Positions 17,149-25,664 of a stretch of 64,000 bases of DNA are shown here, one piece after another (within the stretch, counting starts at the first letter, position 1; each line of letters begins with the position of its first letter). The notes beneath the pieces are model-generated. The model did not search any database, was not told where the DNA came from, and saw nothing but the letters and a program-made list of their open reading frames with translations. This DNA comes from Rikenellaceae bacterium (GTDB lineage Bacteria; Bacteroidota; Bacteroidia; Bacteroidales; Rikenellaceae). The translations under genes were made by a program, and so were the position numbers. The DNA is taken from assembly GCA_015060005.1 (NCBI GenBank), contig SUZI01000002.1, positions 62,001-126,000 on the forward strand. Direction: 5' to 3'.

Positions 17149-19563
17149 TTATTCATCCCTGAGTAGGCGTTGGAAGCGTATCACAGCTACACCCTGCTCG
17201 GCATCGTAGCTCTCCACAGCATCTATGCGGGCTATGACACTCTCGCCACCCACCGCTATGCGGTAGAGCGACAGCACACTCATCCTACTCTCGGGCGAGA
17301 GCATTGAGCTCATCTCCTCGACGCTGAGTCGTATGCCGAGTGTTATCCGCTCGCTGAGTGCCTCCTCATCGTAGCGTGCGAGGTAGTAGTGGTGGAGTCC
17401 CTGCTCGCCATCGCGATCCTCGAAGCAGAGCGTGAAGCCCTCGTCGCCTCCTGCCACAACTGTCGCACCTGCCACAGCCGCTCCCTCCTGCTCGCCGAGC
17501 GAGTGCGGGTAGTGGAATGCCGCAAAGGGGTAGCGGTTGTCGGCTGCCGGAAATCCCCAACTCTCACCTTCGGGCAGCTCTACCAAGCCCCCATAACGCA
17601 CTATGCGTATGCGGTTATCCTCCACGCTATCCCCATCGCGGTCGCCCACAGAGAGGAAGCCTGCCGAGGGGGCACGCAGCAGCACGTCGGTAGTGGTGAG
17701 TGTCGGACAGAACAACCCATTTTGGTTATGCTCCACCCCTTGGCGAGCGATGTGCGACGGTGTCTTTGTCGACCACACGCCTACCGTTGTGCTATGCTTC
17801 GTGTTGTAGCGAGCGACAGCTCCTCCGCCCTCGCTCAGGTATGAAAGTCGTCGTATCTGCCCCACCTGCTGTGCTGCGTCGCTGCGGCTGAAGCCTCTGT
17901 CAAGGAGTATCCGCTCACGCAGGTCGACCACCTCCGAGCCATAGAGCTCATCGTAGGGCTCGACGTAGACCACCTTACGCTTCTCGTCGGTGTAGAAGGC
18001 GAGGTTAAACATCTGTGCCACAGCCTTCAGCAGCTCTATCTGCTTCACTCCGAGGCGTGCCACCGAGCTAAAATCCAGCTCGGAGCCTATGGCAGGCGAG
18101 GCGGTGAAACGGGGCTTCAGTCGACACTCTGGGTGAAGCGTCAGCTCCCATCCGGGCTCGCCTCCCGAGAGGTACATCGTGTTGAAGAGCTTGGGCTTGT
18201 CGGGCGAGAGAGCCTCGGGTGCGGTCGATATCTCCACCTCCACGTCGATGCTCTTTATCTGCTCGACATAAGCCTGATATATGCCCCACTCCTCAGCCTC
18301 CATATCGTGCCAGAGGCTATCCTCGGCTCGCTGCACCTGCAAGCGGAGCGTGCTGCCCGAGGGTGTGGTGAGTGTCGTCTGGCGAGAGGTGATGCTCTGC
18401 CACGACAGAGGTGTCGAGTCCACCACCCAGCGATAGCGGTACTGTGGTCCGCCCTCATATCCGAAGATGTAGAGCGAGTGAGCCACGCCCGAGACTATCT
18501 TCTCACGCACGTCGCTGAAGGGGTTTGCCACCTCGAACTTCACGTCGCACGTCGGCTCGACCATCACCCTGTCGAAGCATCGCAACCTGCTCTGCGAGGC
18601 TATCGTGAAGGGTGTCGTATAACGCAGCTTCAGGTCGAAGCCTACGGTCATCGCCACCGAGGGTGTGAATCTTATGCCGTCGTCGCTGAACGAGAGCGTG
18701 TGGGCATTGTCGTAGAGTCCCTCGCCATCCTCGGCGTTGCACGTGGTAACGAAGTTACCCACCGTATTTTGTGCCACCGTAGGTGTGGCGAAGACTATAC
18801 CTATGGCGTTGGCTGTGGCTGTTATGCTCTCCCGACGTCCTGCGGCGAAGCCTGCTATGGCGTTGAGTCGTGCTACGGAGCTCGCCTTATGCTTGGAGTA
18901 TGCTCCGCTTATGTGGAGCGAGCGTGCTAAAGGGCTCTCCAACCAGCGGCTACGCAGGGTGTACTCGCTCGGCTCAAATATCGCCCTTACAATCTGCTCG
19001 ACCGAGAGGAAAGGGTGATAGTCGGCTACCGAGAGTATCTTCTCGCGTGGCGTGAGTGCCGAGTGGGGCGTGTCAGCCTCGTAGCTGTCGCTCTTCACAG
19101 GGAGGAACTTCACAGCACTCTCCTCTGCCCAGCTCGCCGCGATAGCCTCACCACCGAGCTGTGCCGAATATGCCACCCGACTATCCTCTATGTCGGTTAT
19201 GGCAGCACGGTCAGCCCATCCGCCACCACCCTCACGTATACGCAGGGTGTAGGCTGTGAGTCGTCGGGCGTCATACTCTGTCGAGATAAGGTGCACCACG
19301 CCACTTATCACCTCGTGGGCGTCGTACTCCACCACAGCCACGTGTGCCGAGGCGTTAAATCGCTGCTCTCGGTGAGCCTCATCTGCCGAGCCAAAGAGTG
19401 CGGCAGCCTCCGCCGAGGCGGGTATGGTGAGCGAGAGTTCACGTCCCTGACGCACGCCCTCTATATCGCGTAGCTGGCGAGCATCGTAGGCAAAGAGATT
19501 CTCGGGGAGTGTGGCTCCCACCTCCAATGGTATCGCCACACCATCAATCGTCAGCCGCATCAT
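17149..19563 (-). CDS. Large phage tail- or baseplate-like protein
   Basis: The 804-residue product starts at the ATG at 19563, which overlaps the TGA of the previous gene as ATGATG. The open frame runs upstream to 19689 but that part reads as out-of-frame shadow. The N-terminus (RLTIDGVAIPLEVG, then GRELSLTIPASAE) matches a Bacteroidales prophage pattern in which a beta domain binds the tail and a long beta-rich body follows. Asp/Gly-rich strands dominate the C-terminal half. I infer a baseplate or receptor-facing structural protein; the exact function is unknown. Confidence 0.65.
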   Translation of the reverse strand: MMRLTIDGVAIPLEVGATLPENLFAYDARQLRDIEGVRQGRELSLTIPASAEAAALFGSADEAHREQRFNASAHVAVVEYDAHEVISGVVHLISTEYDARRLTAYTLRIREGGGGWADRAAITDIEDSRVAYSAQLGGEAIAASWAEESAVKFLPVKSDSYEADTPHSALTPREKILSVADYHPFLSVEQIVRAIFEPSEYTLRSRWLESPLARSLHISGAYSKHKASSVARLNAIAGFAAGRRESITATANAIGIVFATPTVAQNTVGNFVTTCNAEDGEGLYDNAHTLSFSDDGIRFTPSVAMTVGFDLKLRYTTPFTIASQSRLRCFDRVMVEPTCDVKFEVANPFSDVREKIVSGVAHSLYIFGYEGGPQYRYRWVVDSTPLSWQSITSRQTTLTTPSGSTLRLQVQRAEDSLWHDMEAEEWGIYQAYVEQIKSIDVEVEISTAPEALSPDKPKLFNTMYLSGGEPGWELTLHPECRLKPRFTASPAIGSELDFSSVARLGVKQIELLKAVAQMFNLAFYTDEKRKVVYVEPYDELYGSEVVDLRERILLDRGFSRSDAAQQVGQIRRLSYLSEGGGAVARYNTKHSTTVGVWSTKTPSHIARQGVEHNQNGLFCPTLTTTDVLLRAPSAGFLSVGDRDGDSVEDNRIRIVRYGGLVELPEGESWGFPAADNRYPFAAFHYPHSLGEQEGAAVAGATVVAGGDEGFTLCFEDRDGEQGLHHYYLARYDEEALSERITLGIRLSVEEMSSMLSPESRMSVLSLYRIAVGGESVIARIDAVESYDAEQGVAVIRFQRLLRDE

Positions 19564-20528
19564 AGCTCCTCGCCCTCCTTGGCTCCGCGTATATCTATCT
19601 CCACAAAGCCGAGCGTGTCGCTCGGTGTGAGTATCACTCTGTCGGTTATGAGGTCCACATTGCGGCGGCGGGCACCCTCCATCAGCCACACCGCAGGCGA
19701 GCCCACAATCTTGGCTAAAGCGGTGAGCTGTGCCGAGGGCTCGTATGCCGAGATGAGCTTCAGCTCGCCATCTGCCTCCACCTCGCCTGCACCACGTCCT
19801 ATACTGCTCTCCATATGTTTGCGTGTCGCCTTTATGAGGATACTCTTACGCATCGGGAAGGTGTATATCTCGGGGGCATAGTCCTTGTTGAGCCAGCCTA
19901 TGCGTCGAGCACCCTTGAGGTTGCGTTTTACGGAGTATTCAATCTTGCGGAAAACGGTCGAGCTGTAACAGAACTCCACCTCTATCTGGTCGCAGTCGCC
20001 CAATGTCAGGGAGAGTATCGTCAGTATGTACTGCCCGGGCGAGCCAAAAGTGATGTTACGTGTGGTGCTATCCTTGCCGTATGTTCTGATGCGTGCGTAA
20101 CATCCCGAGAAAGTCGTTACGAAGCCCACCATATCGCACTCATCGGGGGCAAGTGTGCGGCTGTCTATCTGCTCGCTGAGCACCACGCAAGGGGTGTTCG
20201 ATGTGAGCTGTGCCGCCACAAAAATCCTATGCTCCGATGTCAGCTCGCCCACCTTGAGATATATCTCTGCCGAGGCGTTGTAGCTCATCAGTCGTGTCGT
20301 TGTTACCACCTCGGGGAGGGTTATGTGCATACGTCGGCGGAGCATAGGTGCTATGTCGAACGTAGCCGAGGTGATGGCTCTGAGGAACTTAGTGCCCACG
20401 AGGGTGTTGGTGGCGGCATCGTAGACCTCGACTGTCGCATCCTGCGGCTCCTCACTCTCGGTGCTCAGCGTGTAGAGCAAGCTCTCGTTCCACGAGGCAA
20501 AAGCATTGGGTATTGTCGTAAATTTCAT
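19560..20528 (-). CDS. Phage-block structural protein of unknown function
   Basis: This 322-residue, mostly beta protein begins MKFTTIPNAFASWNESLLYT. The opening (a fibre-like 'Ser-Trp-Asn' motif followed by Val-Glu-Val-Tyr-Asp strands) is typical of Bacteroidales prophage proteins encoded next to the large tail protein. Both ends overlap neighbours by 4 bases (ATGA), showing tight translational coupling. No enzyme motif is visible. A tail-fibre or baseplate role is inferred from position. Confidence 0.6.
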   Translation of the reverse strand: MKFTTIPNAFASWNESLLYTLSTESEEPQDATVEVYDAATNTLVGTKFLRAITSATFDIAPMLRRRMHITLPEVVTTTRLMSYNASAEIYLKVGELTSEHRIFVAAQLTSNTPCVVLSEQIDSRTLAPDECDMVGFVTTFSGCYARIRTYGKDSTTRNITFGSPGQYILTILSLTLGDCDQIEVEFCYSSTVFRKIEYSVKRNLKGARRIGWLNKDYAPEIYTFPMRKSILIKATRKHMESSIGRGAGEVEADGELKLISAYEPSAQLTALAKIVGSPAVWLMEGARRRNVDLITDRVILTPSDTLGFVEIDIRGAKEGEEL

Positions 20529-20965
20529 ATAGTTAGATTGTTTTTTAGGGGGTTACTAAATATCATCTCCACCTCGGCAGACATCTCCACCACCGCATCG
20601 TTGGCTGTACCTATGGCGGGCACTTCGCTCTGCAGCCCCTCCACTACCGCCACACCCTCCGCTGTCGAGAGCGAGGTGAACATCTCGACGAGCATATCCT
20701 GCAGATATGTCATATATGCCATTCTCTGCTCCTCTATCTCTTTCACCTCGCGACGCAGGAGTGCCACCCTGAGGCGATATCGTTGTCTGCCGTGCTGATT
20801 ACCCTCCTGCGAGAGGAATTGCGGATAGTCGAGCCACAGGATTTGGGGTGCTTTTGTCGCACAGGGGAGCTCCTCACGTGGCGAGTACACAAATCTAAAG
20901 CCCTCACGCTCAGCAGCCTCCATAAATAGCCTGACGAGGGTGTTTACGCTGTTTGTTGTCTTCAT
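20525..20965 (-). CDS. First gene of the phage-derived block, unknown function
   Basis: The 146-residue protein starts MKTTNSVNTLVRLFMEAAER. A C-terminal strand pattern (VPAIGTANDAVVEMSAEVEM) resembles small tail-terminator-like proteins, and a central helix (LRREVKEIEEQRMAYMTYLQ) is strongly charged. It heads a ten-gene minus-strand unit and is coupled to the next gene by an ATGA overlap. No terminase, repressor or integrase precedes it. Confidence 0.55.
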   Translation of the reverse strand: MKTTNSVNTLVRLFMEAAEREGFRFVYSPREELPCATKAPQILWLDYPQFLSQEGNQHGRQRYRLRVALLRREVKEIEEQRMAYMTYLQDMLVEMFTSLSTAEGVAVVEGLQSEVPAIGTANDAVVEMSAEVEMIFSNPLKNNLTI

Positions 20966-21523
20966 AATTGGTTGGTTTTAGGGTGTGAGGGGCTTGGGTA
21001 TGCGTTGAACAAACCCCTAACAATAACTTTGTGAATAAAATGTTAAACTCTGTTGAAAGTCGCTTGCAAGGAACTGCACAAGCCACTGTCGGCTAACGAC
21101 TAACCGCTTTAGCTGACGACTGTTGATAAACTCCCGCCGCCGATTGTTAATATGTTGATAACCTTGCCTGTCGGAGTCATCTCAATTAAAATGTTCAATT
21201 TCTTACTATTCTTCATATCTCTCTACGTTTTCTACAAAATAGGCTCTATATGGCATTGCAAGCACTCTTTTTACGCTTTGACACCTGCCCATTCGCCACA
21301 AATCACACTGCAAATATAATATCTCAAAAAGCGTTTGTCAAGTATTTTAACAAAAATTTTACATCAAAAGTTCAATATTTTTGCTAACGCACTCTATATC
21401 AACGCAATAAAAATGTAAAAATTTTGAACACAAAAAATTTCTTCTCCGAGCTGTTTACCTTTTGCACCACCCTGCGATAAAGAGGTAGAACGAAACACAA
21501 ACAGCAACTAAAACATTTCAATT
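20966..21523. promoter_or_regulatory. Divergent control region between the phage block and the secreted-protein operon
   Basis: This AT-rich spacer holds no gene. Two TGTTGATAA 9-mers (DnaA-box-like TTATCAACA on the minus strand) occur at 21121-21129 and 21153-21161. -7-like boxes are TATATTTG on the minus strand (plus-strand CAAATATA at 21311-21318), which faces the phage block with a long leader, and on the plus strand TATTTTTG at 21376-21383 and TAACTTTG at 21024-21031. None has a well-placed -33 partner, so the true start sites are open. Confidence 0.45.
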
Positions 21524-21898
21524 ATGGAGCGATTTTTCCACTACGCAGCAATCATTCTCGCAGTAGCCGTCATCAAAGCCTGCCTCGGCGAGTCGGACAA
21601 TGGCTCGGGCATTGCACCCCAGAGCTTTCGCACACCTACAATATATAATATGCCCTCGCTACCTCCCGCCGCAATATCTCCATCGACGCCGCTGCCCAAG
21701 TTGGAAATTGTGGATATGCCAAAGCTGGAGATTCCGAAAATTGAGCTACCCAAGCTGCCAGCCACGTTCGAGATAGCGGAGCTGCCCACGATAGTACCGC
21801 CCAAAGCCCCCAACATCGACAGCCTCGCAGCCGAGATAGAGGCGACACAGTTTCGCCTTCCCGAGCTTAGTTTGAAAATTTCAGAAGCAACAGAATAA
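21524..21898 (+). CDS. Small exported Pro-rich protein
   Basis: The 124-residue protein has an N-terminal hydrophobic segment (YAAIILAVAVIKAC) that could be a lipoprotein signal, although Lys at -2 before the Cys is atypical. The middle is a run of short Pro-Lys-Leu-Glu-Ile units (PKLEIVDMPKLEIPKIELPK) ending in a helix. Such stiff extended repeats may span part of the periplasm, as in TonB-like linkers. No family is recognised. It is first in a four-gene operon with gaps of about 20 bases. Confidence 0.65.
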   Translation: MERFFHYAAIILAVAVIKACLGESDNGSGIAPQSFRTPTIYNMPSLPPAAISPSTPLPKLEIVDMPKLEIPKIELPKLPATFEIAELPTIVPPKAPNIDSLAAEIEATQFRLPELSLKISEATE

Positions 21899-21920
21899 CA
21901 AATCAAAAAACACTACAACT

Positions 21921-22337
21921 ATGAAACGACTTATTTTCGCTTTGATGCTTATCGTAGGCATCGCCACCACCACTCAGGCACAGCAACTCTATGAGTTCAC
22001 CTACAAAAATTCAAACCACTACTCCGACCGCGGCCCTATGAACTACCACACGCAGTCGCAGCTGAATGGGAAGAAGCTCTACTTTGTCTACAACGGAGCA
22101 CAGGATACATTCTCGCTTGCCGACAGCAGCGGCGACATCAAATACGAAAATCTGGTCAAGTGGGACTCACAGAAGCGACGATATTACGGATACGACTCGT
22201 GGTATATTATGTGGAGCGAGCAGTTTGAGGCTTACAGCATCTCATCGGACCGCCGCTCGTTACAGTTCCTAACCTCCGACAGCGAGGGCTACGACATAAG
22301 CCACAACTACTACCTGAGCCGCATAACCGACATATAA
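21921..22337 (+). CDS. Small secreted protein of unknown function
   Basis: The 138-residue protein has a signal peptide (MKRLIFALMLIVGIATTTQA) and a mature domain of about 115 residues beginning LYEFTYKNSNHYSDRG. The same pattern (LYEFTY, then YHT-S, then K-YFV, then W- or Y-rich strands, then HNYYL) occurs twice in the protein at 23308-24483. This therefore looks like a duplicated, undescribed all-beta domain. The gene lies 22 bases after the previous one and 21 before the next. Confidence 0.75.
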   Translation: MKRLIFALMLIVGIATTTQAQQLYEFTYKNSNHYSDRGPMNYHTQSQLNGKKLYFVYNGAQDTFSLADSSGDIKYENLVKWDSQKRRYYGYDSWYIMWSEQFEAYSISSDRRSLQFLTSDSEGYDISHNYYLSRITDI

Positions 22338-22358
22338 CCCCCTAACACCTCAACGACA

Positions 22359-23285
22359 ATGAAACGACTGATATGCACCCTTCTGACACTCCTCGCCCTC
22401 GCCACCGCCACACAGGCACAGGAGATAGCTCCCGAGCGACAGAATTGGCGAAACCACCCCCTGCGAGGTGATGTGGCAAGCGTCAGGATGAAGGTATACA
22501 CCATAAGCGACCACTCGGGCACGATACGCCAAGACAGCCTCCGCTCGTGGGATGAGTGGCAGTTCAATGAGCGTGGCGACGTAGCCCTGCACACCTCGGG
22601 CAACACCCTCCGCGGGATGAGCCTAAAGGAGCTCTTCACCTACACTGCCGAGGGGCTCACCGAGAGTGTCGTGTGGCACGACATAGAGCAAAACATCCTC
22701 TACAAGACCCTCTACCGCTACAATGACGAGGGCAGGCAGAGCGAGAGTTCCACATACAAGGGTGATGGCTCACTTGTGAGCAAGCAGTACTACACCTACG
22801 ACAGCCTCGGACACCTCAGCGAGGAGCTGAGCTACAACGCCGAGGGCGTGGAGAGCTACCGCCGCACCTACATCTACAACAGTCGTGGCGACAAAATCGA
22901 GGAGCAGACCACCGACCGATGGGGCACACGCAGCGAGCGTATAGCCCTGGAGTACGATGGCGAGGGCAGGATTATAGGGCAAGAGCTCTACCCCAACACC
23001 ACACTCCCCATAAGTCGCACACGTTACACATACGACGCAGCAGGCAACCGCACCGAGCGTATGGAGTATGACTACGATGGCTCGCTCTCGCAGCAGATAC
23101 TCTACGCCTACGACGCCGAGGGTAACCTCTGCTCTATCACCACCCTCGATGGCAAGGGCAAGACGATAGCCCTCGTGGAGATGAGCTACGATGAGCAGCG
23201 TAACCTCATCCGCAAGACCTTCTACCGAGGGGTGCTACACCGCCCCGTACTGCTTTTGGAGTACGATATAACGTATCGCAAATAA
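22359..23285 (+). CDS. Secreted YD-repeat-like protein
   Basis: A 308-residue protein with a signal peptide and repeats of the YD/RHS kind (YRYNDEGRQSE, YTYDSLGHLSEE, YIYNSRGDKIEE, YTYDAAGNRTER, YAYDAEGNLCS). These fold as beta hairpins and in larger proteins build toxin-enclosing shells. Here only about six repeats and no core toxin domain are present. A homologue with the same layout lies at 29359-30180. The role is unknown, perhaps cell-surface binding. Confidence 0.78.
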   Translation: MKRLICTLLTLLALATATQAQEIAPERQNWRNHPLRGDVASVRMKVYTISDHSGTIRQDSLRSWDEWQFNERGDVALHTSGNTLRGMSLKELFTYTAEGLTESVVWHDIEQNILYKTLYRYNDEGRQSESSTYKGDGSLVSKQYYTYDSLGHLSEELSYNAEGVESYRRTYIYNSRGDKIEEQTTDRWGTRSERIALEYDGEGRIIGQELYPNTTLPISRTRYTYDAAGNRTERMEYDYDGSLSQQILYAYDAEGNLCSITTLDGKGKTIALVEMSYDEQRNLIRKTFYRGVLHRPVLLLEYDITYRK

Positions 23286-23307
23286 CACACCTTAAAACGC
23301 TACAACT

Positions 23308-24483
23308 ATGAAACGTCTAATCCTATCGCTTCTCATCCTTATTGGCATCGTGTCAGCAGCCCAGGCACAGCAGGGAATGACACTCTACGAATACACCTAC
23401 ACAAACTCAAACCTTACCTTGAAGGGGACCAACACCCCTACCAACTACCACGTTCGCTCCGACCTGAAAGGCAGGAAAGTCTATTTTGTGAAGAAAGATG
23501 ATACGATTTATGAGACAACCTGGGACGGTGCTATCTTAGAGGAGTATTCCGCGAAGCAAGAAATTGGCAAATATTCGCTTGGTATATACGATTGGCTATT
23601 TTGGGAGCCTGCCGATAAGTGGATTAGTGCCAAATTCAGCAAATACTATTTTACGGATGGCGACAGCCAGGGCAAACTCCGCCATAACAACTACATCCTC
23701 ACAGCCACACGCACCATCGCGGAGCTGAAACCTCGATTGTACGCTCATTCCCTCTATGAGTTCACCTATTATGAGTCGCAACACTACAACGAGGATGAGA
23801 CAGCTGTTATGCACACCTCCTCGCGTGCGGACCTTAGCCAGCAGAAGATATATTTCGTCGAAAGTCAAGGCTATATGTACCGCACCCGAGCCGACGGGAC
23901 ACCCTACAAGGATGATATATACAGAGTACGCAAAGGTAAAACCACAGACCAACTAATGCGTTATCACTCACAGCTTTATATAGACAAGAGTACAAATATG
24001 TATCTCGCATCAGACAATAGCTTCTACCGCTTTGTAGATGCCGATGCGGAGGGCAATGTACGCCACAACAACTACCGCTTCACCGCCAAACGAGAGGTTA
24101 TGACACACCTGGAAAAGCCCGACTCAAAACATTACACTATTCAGCGAGCAACGTTTCAGGGAGGCGATGTAGATAATTTTCATACGTGGCTTGAGGAGCG
24201 TATAACCTGCACCTCGACAACATACGAGCGAGCATTGGTAGAGATTGTCATCGATGAGAGCGGAGCGGTGGCAGTCCACAGGGTTCGCTTTATTCACAAG
24301 TCTCCTTCCGGAGAGATAATACACAACTCGAAGCCTTCAACCCCATTAGAGAAGGAGATTATATCAATCCTCCGCCAAGCCCCCAAGTGGAGCCCCGCCA
24401 CACAGGATGATACGCCTATCAAGGATAGCTTCCGTCTGACCATTGCTGCAAAGTACAAACCTCGTAACAGAGACCTTTTATAA
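23308..24483 (+). CDS. Secreted protein with two repeated beta domains and a TonB-C-like end
   Basis: The 391-residue protein has a signal peptide (MKRLILSLLILIGIVSAAQA), two copies of the domain seen in the 138-residue neighbour (starting LYEYTYTNSN and LYEFTYYESQ), and a C-terminal segment of about 95 residues (VEIVIDESGAVAVHRVRFIH, APKWSPATQDDTPI) resembling the TonB C-terminal fold of Bacteroidota energy transducers. There is no transmembrane TonB N-terminus, so if it couples energy it does so indirectly. Last gene of the operon. Confidence 0.75.
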   Translation: MKRLILSLLILIGIVSAAQAQQGMTLYEYTYTNSNLTLKGTNTPTNYHVRSDLKGRKVYFVKKDDTIYETTWDGAILEEYSAKQEIGKYSLGIYDWLFWEPADKWISAKFSKYYFTDGDSQGKLRHNNYILTATRTIAELKPRLYAHSLYEFTYYESQHYNEDETAVMHTSSRADLSQQKIYFVESQGYMYRTRADGTPYKDDIYRVRKGKTTDQLMRYHSQLYIDKSTNMYLASDNSFYRFVDADAEGNVRHNNYRFTAKREVMTHLEKPDSKHYTIQRATFQGGDVDNFHTWLEERITCTSTTYERALVEIVIDESGAVAVHRVRFIHKSPSGEIIHNSKPSTPLEKEIISILRQAPKWSPATQDDTPIKDSFRLTIAAKYKPRNRDLL

Positions 24484-24683
24484 TAGACACGTATTATGAA
24501 CTGCTTTATCCCCATCCGAGCCTCACCACGCTGTGGTGCTCCTTCGTCGCAGGGTGCTACTCCTAACAAATACCTCCCAACACGCACCCTACGACGAAAG
24601 CAATGAACAATTGTCTTTTAGGGGAGGGTGGTTGCTAAGGGTTACTAAAGGTTATTAAAGTCTACGGCTGAAGGGTTTTCAGT

Positions 24684-24770
24684 TTTGGCAAGGCTAACGC
24701 CTTCCCTTAGTTGCTCCCACTCGGCATAGTTCAAGCAAGCTTGACTCTGCCCTCGCTTAATCGCAACTTT
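24684..24770 (-). repeat. Dispersed ~100-bp REP-like repeat, copy 1
   Basis: The sequence contains the inverse of a pattern seen elsewhere: GCAACTAAGGGAAG on one side and TTGCGATTAAGC on the other, with the arms GTTGC and GCAAC able to pair. Related copies lie at 33712-33805, 50178-50246, 51366-51467 and, in tandem, 55305-55507. Confidence 0.7.
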
Positions 24771-24775
24771 CACTT

Positions 24776-24793
24776 ACATTGTTATAACAATGT
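24776..24793. repeat. 18-bp palindrome, family copy
   Basis: ACATTGTTATAACAATGT is a perfect inverted repeat. It lies in the context CTTAC...TAATATTTTT, shared by most other copies in the window. Confidence 0.9.
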
Positions 24794-24933
24794 TAATATT
24801 TTTGGTGCTCTCTCGCTAAATTCCCTAAACTCCTTAAATTCACTATTTTCAAGGAAATTTGGTTGGTTCATTTTGAATTCCAAATTTTGAATTGCGAAGC
24901 TCGGCAAACTTTTTGCACTAACAGTTAACTATC

Positions 24934-25122
24934 GGCTTGTTCCTCGCTCGGCGACAAGTGTGCTTGCAGAGCCGAGCAGGAAAAAAGACAACATACTGCT
25001 TCCTGAAGCACGCCGAAAACCGCATAACAAGACCACTTGCCGAAGACCGCACAATAAAACCGCACAACAAAAAACCTTTTATAAGTAACAACATTTCACC
25101 CCTACCAAATGGTCAGTTCACC
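24934..25122. repeat. Direct repeat, left copy (~200 bp)
   Basis: The left copy shares GCAGAGCCGAGCAGGAAAAA, AACCGCATAACAAGACCACT and ACCAAATGGTCAGTTCACC with the copy at 25307-25509, with scattered differences and small gaps. Confidence 0.85.
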
Positions 25123-25306
25123 GACAAACTATATATGACGCACAAAGGCTCATTAGCACCACCCCGGAGCAGACTTGTTCTGCGACCAAGCCCCGCCCTT
25201 TCACAAAGGGAGGGGTTGGGGAGGGAATGTCAATATTATATCCCAACAGTGAGAGAATGTATGCTTGATATGCTCGGTTTTCGGCAGCCTCCTCTTTGGA
25301 GGCGTT

Positions 25307-25509
25307 GGCTTGTTTTTTGCTCGGCAACAAGCTTGCTTGCAGAGCCGAGCAGGAAAAAGACAACAGATTGCTTCTTGAAGCTATCCGAAAACCGCATAAC
25401 AAGACCACTTGCCGAAAACCGCACAATAAAACCGCATAACACAACCCGCCACAATAAAAAACCTTTTATACATAACAACATTTCACCCCTACCAAATGGT
25501 CAGTTCACC
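25307..25509. repeat. Direct repeat, right copy (~200 bp)
   Basis: This is the partner of 24934-25122. It contains one extra short insertion near ACAACCCGCCACAATAAA. The two copies are 185 bases apart. Confidence 0.85.
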
Positions 25510-25538
25510 CCAAAAAAAGGTCTCTTGAACGACACAAA

Positions 25539-25570
25539 TTTTGTTTTTATGAAAAATGTGCTTATCTTGC
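25539..25570 (+). promoter_or_regulatory. Likely promoter of the ECF sigma gene
   Basis: TTTTG at about 25539-25543 and TATCTTGC at 25563-25570 are 19 bases apart. The -7 element differs from TAnnTTTG at one position. It lies about 95 bases before the start codon. Confidence 0.45.
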
Positions 25571-25651
25571 AGCCAGAAAACAAAAAGTATAACTCATTAA
25601 AACCTATTGCCTATCGAGAAATTCTACTCTTAAAAACCACTTATTTTAGAG

Positions 25652-25660
25652 AAAGGAGGA
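25652..25660 (+). promoter_or_regulatory. Unusually strong Shine-Dalgarno site
   Basis: AAAGGAGGA stands 4 bases before GTATG's start codon region (ATG at 25665). Other genes in the window lack such a match. Confidence 0.8.
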
Positions 25661-25664
25661 GAGT

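Larger units (their letters stand above)
24484..25664. other. Repeat-rich intergenic region upstream of the sigma factor
   Basis: No believable gene is present. The open frame at 24937-25668 translates repeated DNA (the same PLPNGQFT string occurs twice). The region holds one copy of a REP-like ~100-bp repeat (24684-24770), one 18-bp palindrome (24776-24793), two imperfect ~200-bp direct repeats (24934-25122 and 25307-25509), and the sigma-factor promoter. Confidence 0.7.

Noticed and set aside
11802..20965. Complete inducible prophage
   Set aside because: No integrase, terminase, replication or repressor gene and no att direct repeats flanking the block were found.
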